The position numbers and the translations under genes are program-made. From positions 1 through 64,000 of the forward strand of contig JAJECA010000045.1 of the NCBI GenBank assembly GCA_022822265.1: DNA of 64,000 bases, written 5' to 3'. Shown piece after piece: positions 1 to 8,211 of this stretch. Within the stretch, counting starts at the first letter, position 1. Each line of letters begins with the position of its first letter. Source of the DNA: Acidimicrobiia bacterium. Its GTDB lineage: Bacteria; Actinomycetota; Acidimicrobiia; Acidimicrobiales; Bin134. A model generated the notes under the pieces. That model made no database searches. It was not told the origin of the DNA and saw nothing but the letters and a program-made list of their open reading frames with translations.

Positions 1-140
1 CCCTCAACCGGGCTGAGCACATGGTCCCAGACGAACACCCCGTCGAGCCCGGCCTCATCGGCAGCCTCAGCGATATCCCCAAACGCCACCAGGTCCGCCA
101 ACGCCCCGAACAACGGCATCGTCAACCCATGTCGCACCAC
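1..140 (-). CDS. LLM-class flavin-dependent oxidoreductase, N-terminal fragment
   Basis: Reading the minus strand from a GTG at 140 gives about 46 residues beginning VVRHGLTMPLFGALADL and continuing through IAEAADEAGLDGVFVWDHVL to the window edge. This is the usual N-terminus of luciferase-like monooxygenases: a short beta strand, then an E-A-G-(W/L)-D-(G/A)-V/L-F-V-W-D motif that starts the TIM barrel. These enzymes use FMN or F420 to oxidise or reduce diverse substrates, and nothing here fixes the substrate. An AGGG motif six bases upstream supports the GTG at 140; the adjacent GTG at 137 is an alternative. The gene is cut by the window start. It lies downstream of the defence genes but probably belongs to the core genome, marking the left border of the island. 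Confidence 0.7.
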   Translation of the reverse strand, partial: MVRHGLTMPLFGALADLVAFGDIAEAADEAGLDGVFVWDHVLSPVE

Positions 141-227
141 TGCTGACCCTAGTTTGGGGATGGGCGATGAAATTGCCGTGATGATTCGCTTGATCCAGCA
201 AGAGGAGTTTCAGAAGCGGTGCCGCGG

Positions 228-713
228 TCACTTGTGCTCGTGGATACAAACAAAAGAAGTTTTGACAATAGACAAATCATAGTTGAAGCCCTGCCAACCC
301 TCCCGCCTTGAAGGGGGTTTCAGGGGAGGTCTGGGACGGAACATTTCCACCTGTTGGAGTTCGACAGGCAAAAAATGGATGGCGTACGTTTTACGGTCTT
401 TTGATACCAGGACTAAGTACAATGAAAAGAATATGCCTGCATCTATTCTCTTTTTAAACGTTGGCCAACTGCCTCCCCGTATGTTGCTGGGTATCTGATC
501 CACGTTTCCCACGGTCTTTGTCTTCACCTGGGCGAGGTAACCGCAAAAGTCACAGATAATATCAGCACATTTAAAACCATCCGAAAGGAGCTTAAATGTG
601 CTTGTTGGATTGCCAGATTGTGTTAACTCAGATATTTTACAGGAAGGGCAAAAGCAGTTTTCTTTGACCTTGTCCTCGCCGAACTTGCCTATTTGTTGCA
701 TTTTTGTTGGCAT
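228..713 (-). CDS. DpnI/Dam-replacing-like PD-(D/E)XK endonuclease
   Basis: A 161-residue protein. Residues 20-25 carry CFCPSC and residues 54-57 CDFC, a likely zinc-binding pair. Between and after them is a PD-(D/E)XK-type core: Asp51 in CADII and Gln62-Val-Lys64 in AQVKTK, with Gln in place of the usual Glu as in Mrr-type nucleases. The tail, with a P-P-L-K-P, a RREGWQGFN stretch and DLS, resembles the ends of DpnI-domain and Dam-replacing proteins. Family knowledge: DpnI cuts adenine-methylated GATC, and Dam-replacing proteins are site-specific endonucleases. I infer DNA cleavage, but the site and methylation dependence are unknown. It is about 160 residues, shorter than DpnI (about 250), so the DpnI C-terminal winged helix is probably missing. 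No cognate methylase sits beside it. Base composition is clearly more AT-rich than the metabolic genes, suggesting transfer. Confidence 0.65.
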   Translation of the reverse strand: MPTKMQQIGKFGEDKVKENCFCPSCKISELTQSGNPTSTFKLLSDGFKCADIICDFCGYLAQVKTKTVGNVDQIPSNIRGGSWPTFKKRIDAGIFFSLYLVLVSKDRKTYAIHFLPVELQQVEMFRPRPPLKPPSRREGWQGFNYDLSIVKTSFVCIHEHK

Positions 714-917
714 TATTGTGTCGCTCCTTTGACTACCGAATACAATTGACTGGCTCGCCTACTATATTGAGAGTAATCGAAACAGACATTCAGGTTGTAC
801 CGAATAGATCTCGCTCTGTCCATTGGTGCAGAGGGAATCTGAACCTCCCCGGGTGGCGAGCAGGCTCTAACGTATTCTGCCTTTTGTGTCTCGTCAGGAC
901 CGTGGCCCAGTTGGACA

Positions 918-2003
918 CTACTGAACATTTTCCTCGGCAACTCTCTCACTCGATTCAATTTCGGGCCAGTTTGCGCGGATCAGAGTCCCATCGGGATACC
1001 GACCGTCGTCCGTACCTTGAAGATCCTGAGGCAAATTATTAAGTAGCTCCGGTAGTCGACGGCCAAGATTTGATTCGGGAACCGAGACAAGTTCAGAGAT
1101 GCTTCGGTGGAGGCCGATGCTGACACCAGCATCTGGTAGTTCTAGGACGGAGTATTCGCGTGAATCGTCCACTTCAGCTTCGATGTCGCCGATAAGACTC
1201 CAAAATCGTTGATACCAGGATGTCCTTATGGCGTTCCAATCTGCCTCAAGAAGGCTAGACCTTGGCACCCCGAAGTCGTCATATTCGGGGGAATTGCCAC
1301 CGCTGCACTCTTGGCATTCCTCAAGAGGCGACTTCACATACTCGGCCACCGCCAAGTCCATGGCACATTCGGCGTCGATGGGCGAGGTGACGCAAAGAAA
1401 CAACCGGGTACCTGGAGCAAATGTTGTCTGCCCCCCGCCTGTTAGCTGCGTATAGCAAGATCTGACAAGTTTGGCCGGATTGGCTTTATCAGGTCGCGGT
1501 GCCAGCCTAAAGTGACGTTTCCGCCCTTTCACTTCTGTCAACATATGGTCGCCGCCGGGGGTGATACTTCCGATATCTGGACGTGTCTTGGACGGGATGC
1601 CGAAGCTTTGTTTGTTGTCAACTGCGTCAAGGTTGTAGTGCTCTCGACAGGAGTGGGTCTTCGAGAGGAATGACATTGCCATCGCAATCCCGAAGTCCTC
1701 TGAGAGATTTATCCGCGCCGAGCCGTGGTGCGTCTTCATTATCGAATGGCCATACAGGGAATGATTCTCACCCTGTTGCACCACCGCTTGAATTCGCAAA
1801 AGATTCGAATTGAGCAGCATTATTCCTCGGCTCGACTTGCCAAGGTCTTCGCTCCCTAGGATCTGTGAGATGTGGTTTTCTGTTATCCCTCGTGCCAGGT
1901 CGTGAGCAGTTACCATCAATTGACTCTGTTTCTTCCCGTTCGGCCATGTGTAGCCACATCGTCCACAGGCCTTGTACTCGGCGAGGTGGACACGAAAGTT
2001 CAT
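918..2003 (-). CDS. putative PD-(D/E)XK nuclease downstream of DISARM
   Basis: Unrecognised family. From the ATG at 2003 the protein has about 361 residues; a GTG at 2042 would add 13. The N-terminus has a CGRCG knuckle (zinc-binding candidate). Around residues 142-159 it reads RPDIGSITPGGDHMLTEVKGR, which fits the PD-(D/E)XK nuclease core: P-D, then 13 residues, then E-V-K (Asp143, Glu157, Lys159). The C-terminal half is acidic and has no motif I recognise. I infer a nuclease role from this motif alone. The gene follows drmC by about 150 bases on the same strand and could be read from the DISARM operon as an accessory gene, or be an independent cargo gene. Codon use is less GC-biased than the catabolic cluster. 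The ATG at 2003 was preferred because a weak GAAGAGCG precedes it and MNFRVHLAEYKACGRCG is a natural start. Confidence 0.5.
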   Translation of the reverse strand: MNFRVHLAEYKACGRCGYTWPNGKKQSQLMVTAHDLARGITENHISQILGSEDLGKSSRGIMLLNSNLLRIQAVVQQGENHSLYGHSIMKTHHGSARINLSEDFGIAMAMSFLSKTHSCREHYNLDAVDNKQSFGIPSKTRPDIGSITPGGDHMLTEVKGRKRHFRLAPRPDKANPAKLVRSCYTQLTGGGQTTFAPGTRLFLCVTSPIDAECAMDLAVAEYVKSPLEECQECSGGNSPEYDDFGVPRSSLLEADWNAIRTSWYQRFWSLIGDIEAEVDDSREYSVLELPDAGVSIGLHRSISELVSVPESNLGRRLPELLNNLPQDLQGTDDGRYPDGTLIRANWPEIESSERVAEENVQ

Positions 2004-2154
2004 GATGGGTCGCTCTTCATAGAATGCAGCATCGGTAGCCACACTTTACTGCAGCAGCTGGGCCACGACATCGGGGTCTGCTCGTGGAGAAGAGAATCAC
2101 GACCTGCCATTTGCATAGAGCTGATGGCTGCCGATTTGCAGCTGATCTGTGGGG

Positions 2155-2946
2155 CTAGGCGGAGGGCAGGGGGCGGAGCAGGTTGGTGTCGATGAGGGTT
2201 TGGAAGTGCGTCGTGATGTTGGCGGCGAGTCTGCGGTCTCGTGTGAGCAGGCCTAGTTCGATGTTTCGGTCGAAGGCTGCTTCGGTGAGGTTGGCCGAGG
2301 TGATTAAGACGGATTCATCGTCGACCACGAGAGCCTTGGCGTGCAGCACACCGGTGGGTCCGTCTAGTTCGAGGGAGCGGGGATCGTAGTAGACGTCAGG
2401 TCTGGTAGCGCCTGGCCAGTCAGTTCCCCAGAATCGGTCGGCGAATCGGCGTACTAGGTGTTCGGGATCGGTGGTGTCGCCTCTGGTGCGTTGAATGTTC
2501 AACAGCAGGGCGACGCGAAGATCGGCCATGGTTTCTAGGCGGTGGGCGAGATCGGCGAAGGCTCGGGGTCCGTCGAAGTAAGCGTAGGTGCTGATCCACA
2601 CGGAGTGCTGGGCGTTGCGGAGGAGTTCTTCATTCACCCGGCGGGTGTCGCGTGCGTGGAGTCCCGGTACTTCGGGCCCGGACCACACCAGATCGACTGC
2701 CGGGGCGCTGTCGATGGCCTGCTCTAGGGTGCGGATCCACACAGCGGCAGCTTCGCCCCGAATACCTATGCTCGCTAGTGCTTCAAGGTCGGATGCGATC
2801 TGTTCTGCTCCGTCGCTCAGGCCTAGAGCTGCTTCCAGCGCAGTGGGTGTTGGCGAATCGGGCAGCATCCCGGTCTCGAGAGATGCGGCTAGGCGCCGTC
2901 GCACATGTGCTGACAGGGCTGTGATGTGGGCACCGGGGGCGGGCAC
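2155..2946 (-). CDS. drmC: DISARM protein DrmC, phospholipase D-like
   Basis: A 263-residue PLD-superfamily protein. One canonical HKD motif is visible: His202-Ala-Lys204 followed by Asp209 (LHAKALVVDD), then SANLTEAAFDRNIELGLL, the classic (S/G)SxN...NxE tail. The N-terminal half has a STYAYFDG strand but no clear second HKD, so the enzyme may act as a dimer with two half sites. PLD-fold nucleases and phospholipases share this fold. In DISARM, DrmC is the PLD protein and has been reported as dispensable in the Bacillus system. It starts at a GTG four bases after drmB stops, so it is translationally coupled and last of the five core genes. Identification rests on both motif and operon position. 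Confidence 0.85.
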   Translation of the reverse strand: MPAPGAHITALSAHVRRRLAASLETGMLPDSPTPTALEAALGLSDGAEQIASDLEALASIGIRGEAAAVWIRTLEQAIDSAPAVDLVWSGPEVPGLHARDTRRVNEELLRNAQHSVWISTYAYFDGPRAFADLAHRLETMADLRVALLLNIQRTRGDTTDPEHLVRRFADRFWGTDWPGATRPDVYYDPRSLELDGPTGVLHAKALVVDDESVLITSANLTEAAFDRNIELGLLTRDRRLAANITTHFQTLIDTNLLRPLPSA

Positions 2947-2950
2947 AGTC

Positions 2951-4744
2951 TCAGGGCTCTAGGAAGTAGGCGGCGTCGGGGAGTCCAAGCACGGGCACTA
3001 CGAGGGCGCGGTCGAGGTAGTCGTTGCGCATCTCGCAGGAGGTCTCAGCGATCAAGGCGCAGCCGTGGCAGGCAGCGCCGTGTAACCAGCGCTGCTCAAA
3101 GCCTTCGCTGGCTGCGTGCTGGGCGCAGATCGGGTCGTTGGAGCACAGCAGCCCCGATTCGAGGGCATAGGAAAGGTGTTCTTCTAGGTGCCGTGCTTGT
3201 TGGACGAGGCCACCGAGGGTTCCTTCGGCGTCGGGGGTGCCCGTGTAGAGCAGAATCCCGTGTTCTCCGTTCTCGACGTAGACGCGTTCTCTAATGGAAC
3301 TGGCAGGGTATCCGCATCGCATGGACAGCGAACCGATCAGAAGGTGCGCGAGCGTGTGCAGCATGATGTAGGGGCCGCCGGGAAATGGGCTCTGTCTGCG
3401 CCGCTCCCGCTGCCAAGCCTCGTGTTGCAGTCGTAGAGCGTCGATCCGCTGCGCTACTGCGGGGCGAGCGAGCCAGGCCTCCACTTCTGTGCGTTTGAGG
3501 TGGACGAATATGCCTTCCCCGCGATTCTCCACTGCGGGGAACCACCGGGGCTCCAGGGCGATGTCAGCACGTTCCACATCGGAGCTGTACTGGCCGTGTA
3601 TGTCCCTGGCTTCGGCTTCAAGGCGGGTGAAGCCGACGAGCGCTAGGACTTCGCGCAGCCTATGGAGCTGGATTACTGATTCGATCCCTCCGCTGACGCT
3701 TGACCCCTCCTTACGCCAGGCGGAGTCGGGTAGGCGTCTTGCGTGGAAGTCGGGGTCAACGGGCACGTCCTCCCCATAGCCTTCCTGAGCCGCCAACAGC
3801 GCATCGATCTCCGCTTCCTTCACTGAACGTTCCGTGGTGCGACCCTCCTTGTACTCCTCAATGGCCTTGAGTACCTCGTCGTCGGAGAATGGTTCGAGCT
3901 TCTCAGTGATGTGGGGCTTCTTCTTGATGAATTCGAGTTCGATCTGGCTGTCCACGATGGCGAGGTCAGCCCGAAGCTCGTACACAACACGTTCGATGGC
4001 GCTTCCTCTGTCGGGCAGCGATAAGACGCTGACCACTTGGGAGAAATAGGCATTAGAAGCGGTGCGGATCAGCAGTCGGCTCGGGTGGTTGCACTCCTCG
4101 TCGGCATCAAGCCCTAGCCAGGGCCGCTTTCCCCGACAGGTTCCCAGAGCCCGCTGGTCAATTTCAGCGGCCTCGTAGAGCCGGCGCGACTGGCCGCACT
4201 CGCAGCGCACAACAAGGTCGGACAAGTCACCGCTGGTGCCCCGCTCTACTAGCGACAGCTGGCGTGGACAGCGTTCGCCTCCCCGGTGGACGAATCCGAC
4301 CCAGTCGAGGTCGTCAACGTGTCCCAGGGGGCAGGCCCGCACGAATCGGGTCGGCACGACCGGCAATCCGTCAAAGCGGTTTCTTTCGTCGAGCGCCTTG
4401 CGATGCACCAGGCGGCGGGACCTTCGATCTGAGGTTTCGGTTGTAGTGTCGGATTCTTGAACGACGAACCACTCGGGGAAGGTCCACCCGCCGATGCCGA
4501 TCCCAGCGGCCCACGGCTCCGAGGGCTGGGGCGGCGGCGCGTACATGCGAGGAGACGGCACCTCTGTGATGGCCTGCAACAGTCTCGAAAGCCTCGGTTC
4601 TTCAATCTCGTCGAGTTTGTCTGTGCTGGGCCAGGTTTCCAGGCCCGCGACGATCGCGGCGTGGTTAGGCAGGTCGATTAGCGCGCCGGGACCGTAGGTA
4701 GTGATCACCTGGCTCTGGCGCAGCTGCCCGTGACCGCGGCTCAT
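2951..4744 (-). CDS. drmB: DISARM protein DrmB (DUF1998)
   Basis: A 597-residue protein. The start MSRGHGQLRQSQVITTYGPGALIDLP is typical of DrmB/DUF1998 proteins. The middle has a zinc-ribbon-like C-E-C-G region (VVRCECGQSRRL), and the C-terminal third carries the DUF1998 region: AHLLIGSLSMRCGYPASSIRERVY, then HGILLYTGTPDAEGTLGGL, then a cysteine cluster CSNDPICA...HGAACHGCALIAETSCE that probably binds metal. Family knowledge: DrmB forms a complex with the helicase DrmA, and the pair binds and scans incoming DNA. Its ATG overlaps the drmA stop as ATGA, consistent with stoichiometric co-production. Length and domain order are normal, with no break visible. Confidence 0.92.
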   Translation of the reverse strand: MSRGHGQLRQSQVITTYGPGALIDLPNHAAIVAGLETWPSTDKLDEIEEPRLSRLLQAITEVPSPRMYAPPPQPSEPWAAGIGIGGWTFPEWFVVQESDTTTETSDRRSRRLVHRKALDERNRFDGLPVVPTRFVRACPLGHVDDLDWVGFVHRGGERCPRQLSLVERGTSGDLSDLVVRCECGQSRRLYEAAEIDQRALGTCRGKRPWLGLDADEECNHPSRLLIRTASNAYFSQVVSVLSLPDRGSAIERVVYELRADLAIVDSQIELEFIKKKPHITEKLEPFSDDEVLKAIEEYKEGRTTERSVKEAEIDALLAAQEGYGEDVPVDPDFHARRLPDSAWRKEGSSVSGGIESVIQLHRLREVLALVGFTRLEAEARDIHGQYSSDVERADIALEPRWFPAVENRGEGIFVHLKRTEVEAWLARPAVAQRIDALRLQHEAWQRERRRQSPFPGGPYIMLHTLAHLLIGSLSMRCGYPASSIRERVYVENGEHGILLYTGTPDAEGTLGGLVQQARHLEEHLSYALESGLLCSNDPICAQHAASEGFEQRWLHGAACHGCALIAETSCEMRNDYLDRALVVPVLGLPDAAYFLEP

Positions 4745-7700
4745 GGGCCGTCGGTCTGCCGAGACATGGTGATCGGCTTGATGTAGAGGTTGATCTCCGG
4801 TTCGACGTCGCGTAGCGACCGGTTGGCGCGGAACTTGCGGTGGTGGGGAGACTCGAATTCCTCTTCAAGCATCTCTCGCAGCAACGGCCTGGCCACCGCT
4901 GGCTCGTATTGCTGGTACTTCACTGCTGTGTTGGTGCTTCTGTAGTCGTCTACTACTGCGATCCAGGAGTCCAGCAGGTCGACAATGCGCGACCGCACGC
5001 TTTGGAGCCGCTCTGCACGCTCGGTGTCGTCGGTGAAGGGCTGCTGGTTAACCCTCTCGGCGAAGCAGTCGACGAGCGACTTCTCGATGCCGGTCCGAAC
5101 GGTTTCGAGCGCTTCGGCCCCGTTCTGGGGGGTCAGCGAACGGTCGGAGTGGCGGGCGAGGCCGACGAGCGCCCCGGCGAGGCCGCGGTCGAGTGCTCGT
5201 GCTGAGAACGGGGTGACGCTGGAGACTTCCACAGACCTGTAGAAGGTCTCGTGGTAGTTGCGGAACCTCTCGTAGTGGGAACGGTCCCGAGGTTTGTGGA
5301 CGTTCAGCAAGGTGACCACCAGTCCGGGCCGGTCGTCGCTGCGGCCCACCCGGCTGGTCGCCTGAATGTACTCTGCGTGAGTCTTGGGCTGGCCCAACAC
5401 GACCATTAACCCGAGCCGTGGGATGTCAAGACCCACGGAGATCATGTTGGTCGCGATAGCACTGTCCACCCGGTCCGATTCGTGGGCGCCGCTGTTCAGC
5501 CGGTGCCGGGCTTGCGCCACCTTGGCAGTGGAAACCCGCGAGGTGAGTTCCACCACGTCAGAAAACGTGTTGCGGTCTCTGAACAAGCCACGGGCCTCGC
5601 CGATGCGCCGCCGCCGTCCCAGCGCTTTGACCGTGGTGCGGACCTCTTCTTCGAGTATCCGGCGGGCACCGCCTAGCTCACGAAGGCTATTGAAATAGCC
5701 GAGCGCGGTCATATAGGGGTCGGCGGGATTCTCGTGGTTCTGGTGCCCCCCGTGTTCCCGGTACGCTCGCTCGGCGGCACCCATGAGTGCCAGCCACACA
5801 CGACGCATCAGCACTTTCGGGTTGCGCCCCGGCGCGGCAACCCCTACGTACAGACGGCCCGGCACTTCGTCTGCTGGCACGATCTTCGCGAAGAACGAGT
5901 CCCGCCGATCCGGACCGGGTGGAGGGAACACCTGGGTGGCAGGCCGGGCGAACAGAGCCTGAATTTGCTCTTGGGCCTGGCGCACCGTCGCCGTGGAGGC
6001 CACGATCTTGGGACGGATGCGCCGCTCAGAGCCGCCAGCGGGTTGGGCGATCAGTGCTTCGATGGCAGTCTCGTATAGGCCCACCATGGTTCCCAACGGT
6101 CCCGAGATGAGATGCAGCTCGTCTTGAATGACCAGATCGGGGCCCGCTAGCGGCTGGCCCAGCAGCTGGCCCCTACCAGGCTCGGCAGGACCGTAGAAGC
6201 CGTGAGAGTCTTGCCGGTCAGCGCCGCCTAAGAGCGCCCCCGTTTGGGCGGTGAATGGCAGCGAAGCGAACTTGTCCACCGTCGCGATGACAAACGCCGG
6301 GAGCCGACGATAGATCGGATCGTCCACCGCGAGGATCGGTAGCGGTCGGTCCCCACTGAATTCGCACTCGAAATTGGCACACACGATCCGCAGCTCGCTG
6401 GGATGATCATCGTTGGGCCAGAGCACGAACGACGCTGGTTCGAAGCTGTGCCCGCACCATGGGCACGACTCCAACGGCACCGGCAACGGCTTGTTGGGGT
6501 CTGCTTTGAAAGCGCGGGTAAGCGACCGGGCAGTGTTTTGGCGCTTGTCGCTTTTGCGGCCCATCTGGTTGGGGGTGGCGGCCCGGCCGACCCACAAGCC
6601 AATCTCGAAAGGCCATGATCCGTATCTGTTGGGATCGGCGCAGCGTTCAAGTTCGAGCGCGCACACCAGGCCCGACGCCCGCGAAAGCTGGTCGAGGGTG
6701 AGCAGGCGAAGCGTGTAGCGCATGATGACCGCCACCCCAGCCCCCTGTAAGCGGTCCTCGTCAGGGCTACGCAGCCGGCGCAATACCATCGCGAACGCGG
6801 CTAAACCCAGATACGCCTCGGTCTTGCCGCCACCGGTTGGGAAGAACAGCAGATCGACAATTTCGCGCTGCGGGTCATCGGGGTCGGCCAGCCCGGGAAT
6901 ATTCAACAAGATGAATGCCAGCTGGAATGCTCGCCAGCTCGGACCACCAGCGGAAACGTTGGCGTCTACCCGTTGGCGAAGTGCACTCGCTACAGCCCGG
7001 TTGGCGACGCGGAACGCGTCGAGAGCGTCGGAGTCTTCGGCCAGCACAGAGATGCCGTCTTCAATCCGCTTGGCCGCGGCGCCTGCCCGCCTCAACAGCT
7101 CCTCCGCTGTTGAAAGGTGCGGGCCGTTCAACAGATCGAGCTCGGCCTGCTGCCCGGAGATCCATGACCTGTAGTGAGCCGCCAGCGGATCTAGAGCGTC
7201 TCTGGCGGCGGCGCCGTCTTTGAGCTGGCCGAGAGCATCCATCGAAAGCACCGCGTCGGGTACCGGCGAGGTCTCGGTCTTGGCGACTGTTGCGCTAGGC
7301 AGCCATGTAGTGCGTAGCAGGCGGCATGCCCCATCTACGATCTCCCAGTCGGCAGAGACACCGTGGCCCGCCGCGTACTCGGGGTCGTTCGCATAATGAA
7401 GATCCGCCACCCGGTCATCCCAATCACCCGCCCGAGCTGAGCGAGGATCAGGTCGGGCCACAAACGGCTCGGCGGACGCGACTTCGATCTCCGCCTGGAA
7501 CGCATACGACTCATCCAAATCGCTGCCCGCTTCGACATCACTCGCCCCGGTGGACGCAGAGCTGCGGTTATTGACCAAGAACACCGACACCGACCTCGCC
7601 CCCACAGGAACTCCGGCGAGTCGGTCTGCGTCGACAGGCCGCACAACCATGTGCAGTCTCAGCCCGCCTGAATCCGGCACATCCGGGTTCGAGACTGGCC

Positions 7701-8196
7701 CCGCGAGGCCAATTTGCACTGTGCGCCGCTGAGGGACCCGCTGCCAGATTTCCAAGTGACTCCCATCCGGGCCCTCGTACTTGTCAGGGAAGTAGTCGCC
7801 CCACCGCACCGTCACCTCAAGTGATTCCGTCTCTGCGGCGACAAGGAAGCTCAGACCCATAGACGATGGGAAGAACCCTCTTTTGGCCGCGGCCCGGTCC
7901 TCAGAAGACTCCTCGGCTAGGCCCGCCGCCTCCGGTGTCTCGTCCACAGAATCGTCTTCGTCGGTATCGGAGCGGTGCTCAAGAGGTGTATCCGAAGGGA
8001 CCAAGAACCCGGTGAGATACCACTTCGAGGGCCGTTCCCAGCCAGGCAGCCGTTCCTCGGCCAACTCATCGCCCTCGCCGGGTCCAACAAGATCCAGCCT
8101 AAGCGCCTCCACTAGCTGCTTCCTGACTGCGAACGAGCCGCCGCGTTCTCCCAATCGAGTCGCAGCTTCAGCCGGCTCAGGCTCAACTACGGTCAC
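4741..8196 (-). CDS. drmA: DISARM helicase DrmA
   Basis: A 1,151-residue superfamily 2 helicase. Walker A is FFPTGGGKTEAYLGLAAF (about residues 450-467). The Walker B/DEAD-like box is LVIQDELHLISGPLG, and a STATVRQAQEQIQALF motif III follows. The second RecA domain ends with ATNMISVGLDIPRLGLMVV and QATSRVGR (motifs V-VI). A long N-terminal extension with a degraded-looking beta-rich region precedes the helicase core, and a zinc-binding CPWCGHSF sits between the motor motifs. In DISARM, DrmA is the SF2 helicase that loads on DNA with DrmB. It starts at a GTG 15 bases after drmMI and overlaps drmB by four bases. Intact, with all motor motifs present. Confidence 0.93.
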   Translation of the reverse strand: MTVVEPEPAEAATRLGERGGSFAVRKQLVEALRLDLVGPGEGDELAEERLPGWERPSKWYLTGFLVPSDTPLEHRSDTDEDDSVDETPEAAGLAEESSEDRAAAKRGFFPSSMGLSFLVAAETESLEVTVRWGDYFPDKYEGPDGSHLEIWQRVPQRRTVQIGLAGPVSNPDVPDSGGLRLHMVVRPVDADRLAGVPVGARSVSVFLVNNRSSASTGASDVEAGSDLDESYAFQAEIEVASAEPFVARPDPRSARAGDWDDRVADLHYANDPEYAAGHGVSADWEIVDGACRLLRTTWLPSATVAKTETSPVPDAVLSMDALGQLKDGAAARDALDPLAAHYRSWISGQQAELDLLNGPHLSTAEELLRRAGAAAKRIEDGISVLAEDSDALDAFRVANRAVASALRQRVDANVSAGGPSWRAFQLAFILLNIPGLADPDDPQREIVDLLFFPTGGGKTEAYLGLAAFAMVLRRLRSPDEDRLQGAGVAVIMRYTLRLLTLDQLSRASGLVCALELERCADPNRYGSWPFEIGLWVGRAATPNQMGRKSDKRQNTARSLTRAFKADPNKPLPVPLESCPWCGHSFEPASFVLWPNDDHPSELRIVCANFECEFSGDRPLPILAVDDPIYRRLPAFVIATVDKFASLPFTAQTGALLGGADRQDSHGFYGPAEPGRGQLLGQPLAGPDLVIQDELHLISGPLGTMVGLYETAIEALIAQPAGGSERRIRPKIVASTATVRQAQEQIQALFARPATQVFPPPGPDRRDSFFAKIVPADEVPGRLYVGVAAPGRNPKVLMRRVWLALMGAAERAYREHGGHQNHENPADPYMTALGYFNSLRELGGARRILEEEVRTTVKALGRRRRIGEARGLFRDRNTFSDVVELTSRVSTAKVAQARHRLNSGAHESDRVDSAIATNMISVGLDIPRLGLMVVLGQPKTHAEYIQATSRVGRSDDRPGLVVTLLNVHKPRDRSHYERFRNYHETFYRSVEVSSVTPFSARALDRGLAGALVGLARHSDRSLTPQNGAEALETVRTGIEKSLVDCFAERVNQQPFTDDTERAERLQSVRSRIVDLLDSWIAVVDDYRSTNTAVKYQQYEPAVARPLLREMLEEEFESPHHRKFRANRSLRDVEPEINLYIKPITMSRQTDGP

Positions 8197-8211
8197 AGAT
8201 CTGTCCCCATC

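Noticed and set aside
815-880. tRNA-like 3' half on the minus strand (GGTTCAGATT, then CTCTGCACCA)
   Set aside because: The T-loop/T-stem and acceptor spacing do not fit, and no 5' half or anticodon arm can be paired with it. Possibly chance; not called as a tRNA or attachment site.
713-958. Minus-strand frame of 81 codons between the two nuclease genes
   Set aside because: Overlaps the end of the upstream gene, has no ribosome-binding site and no recognisable composition.
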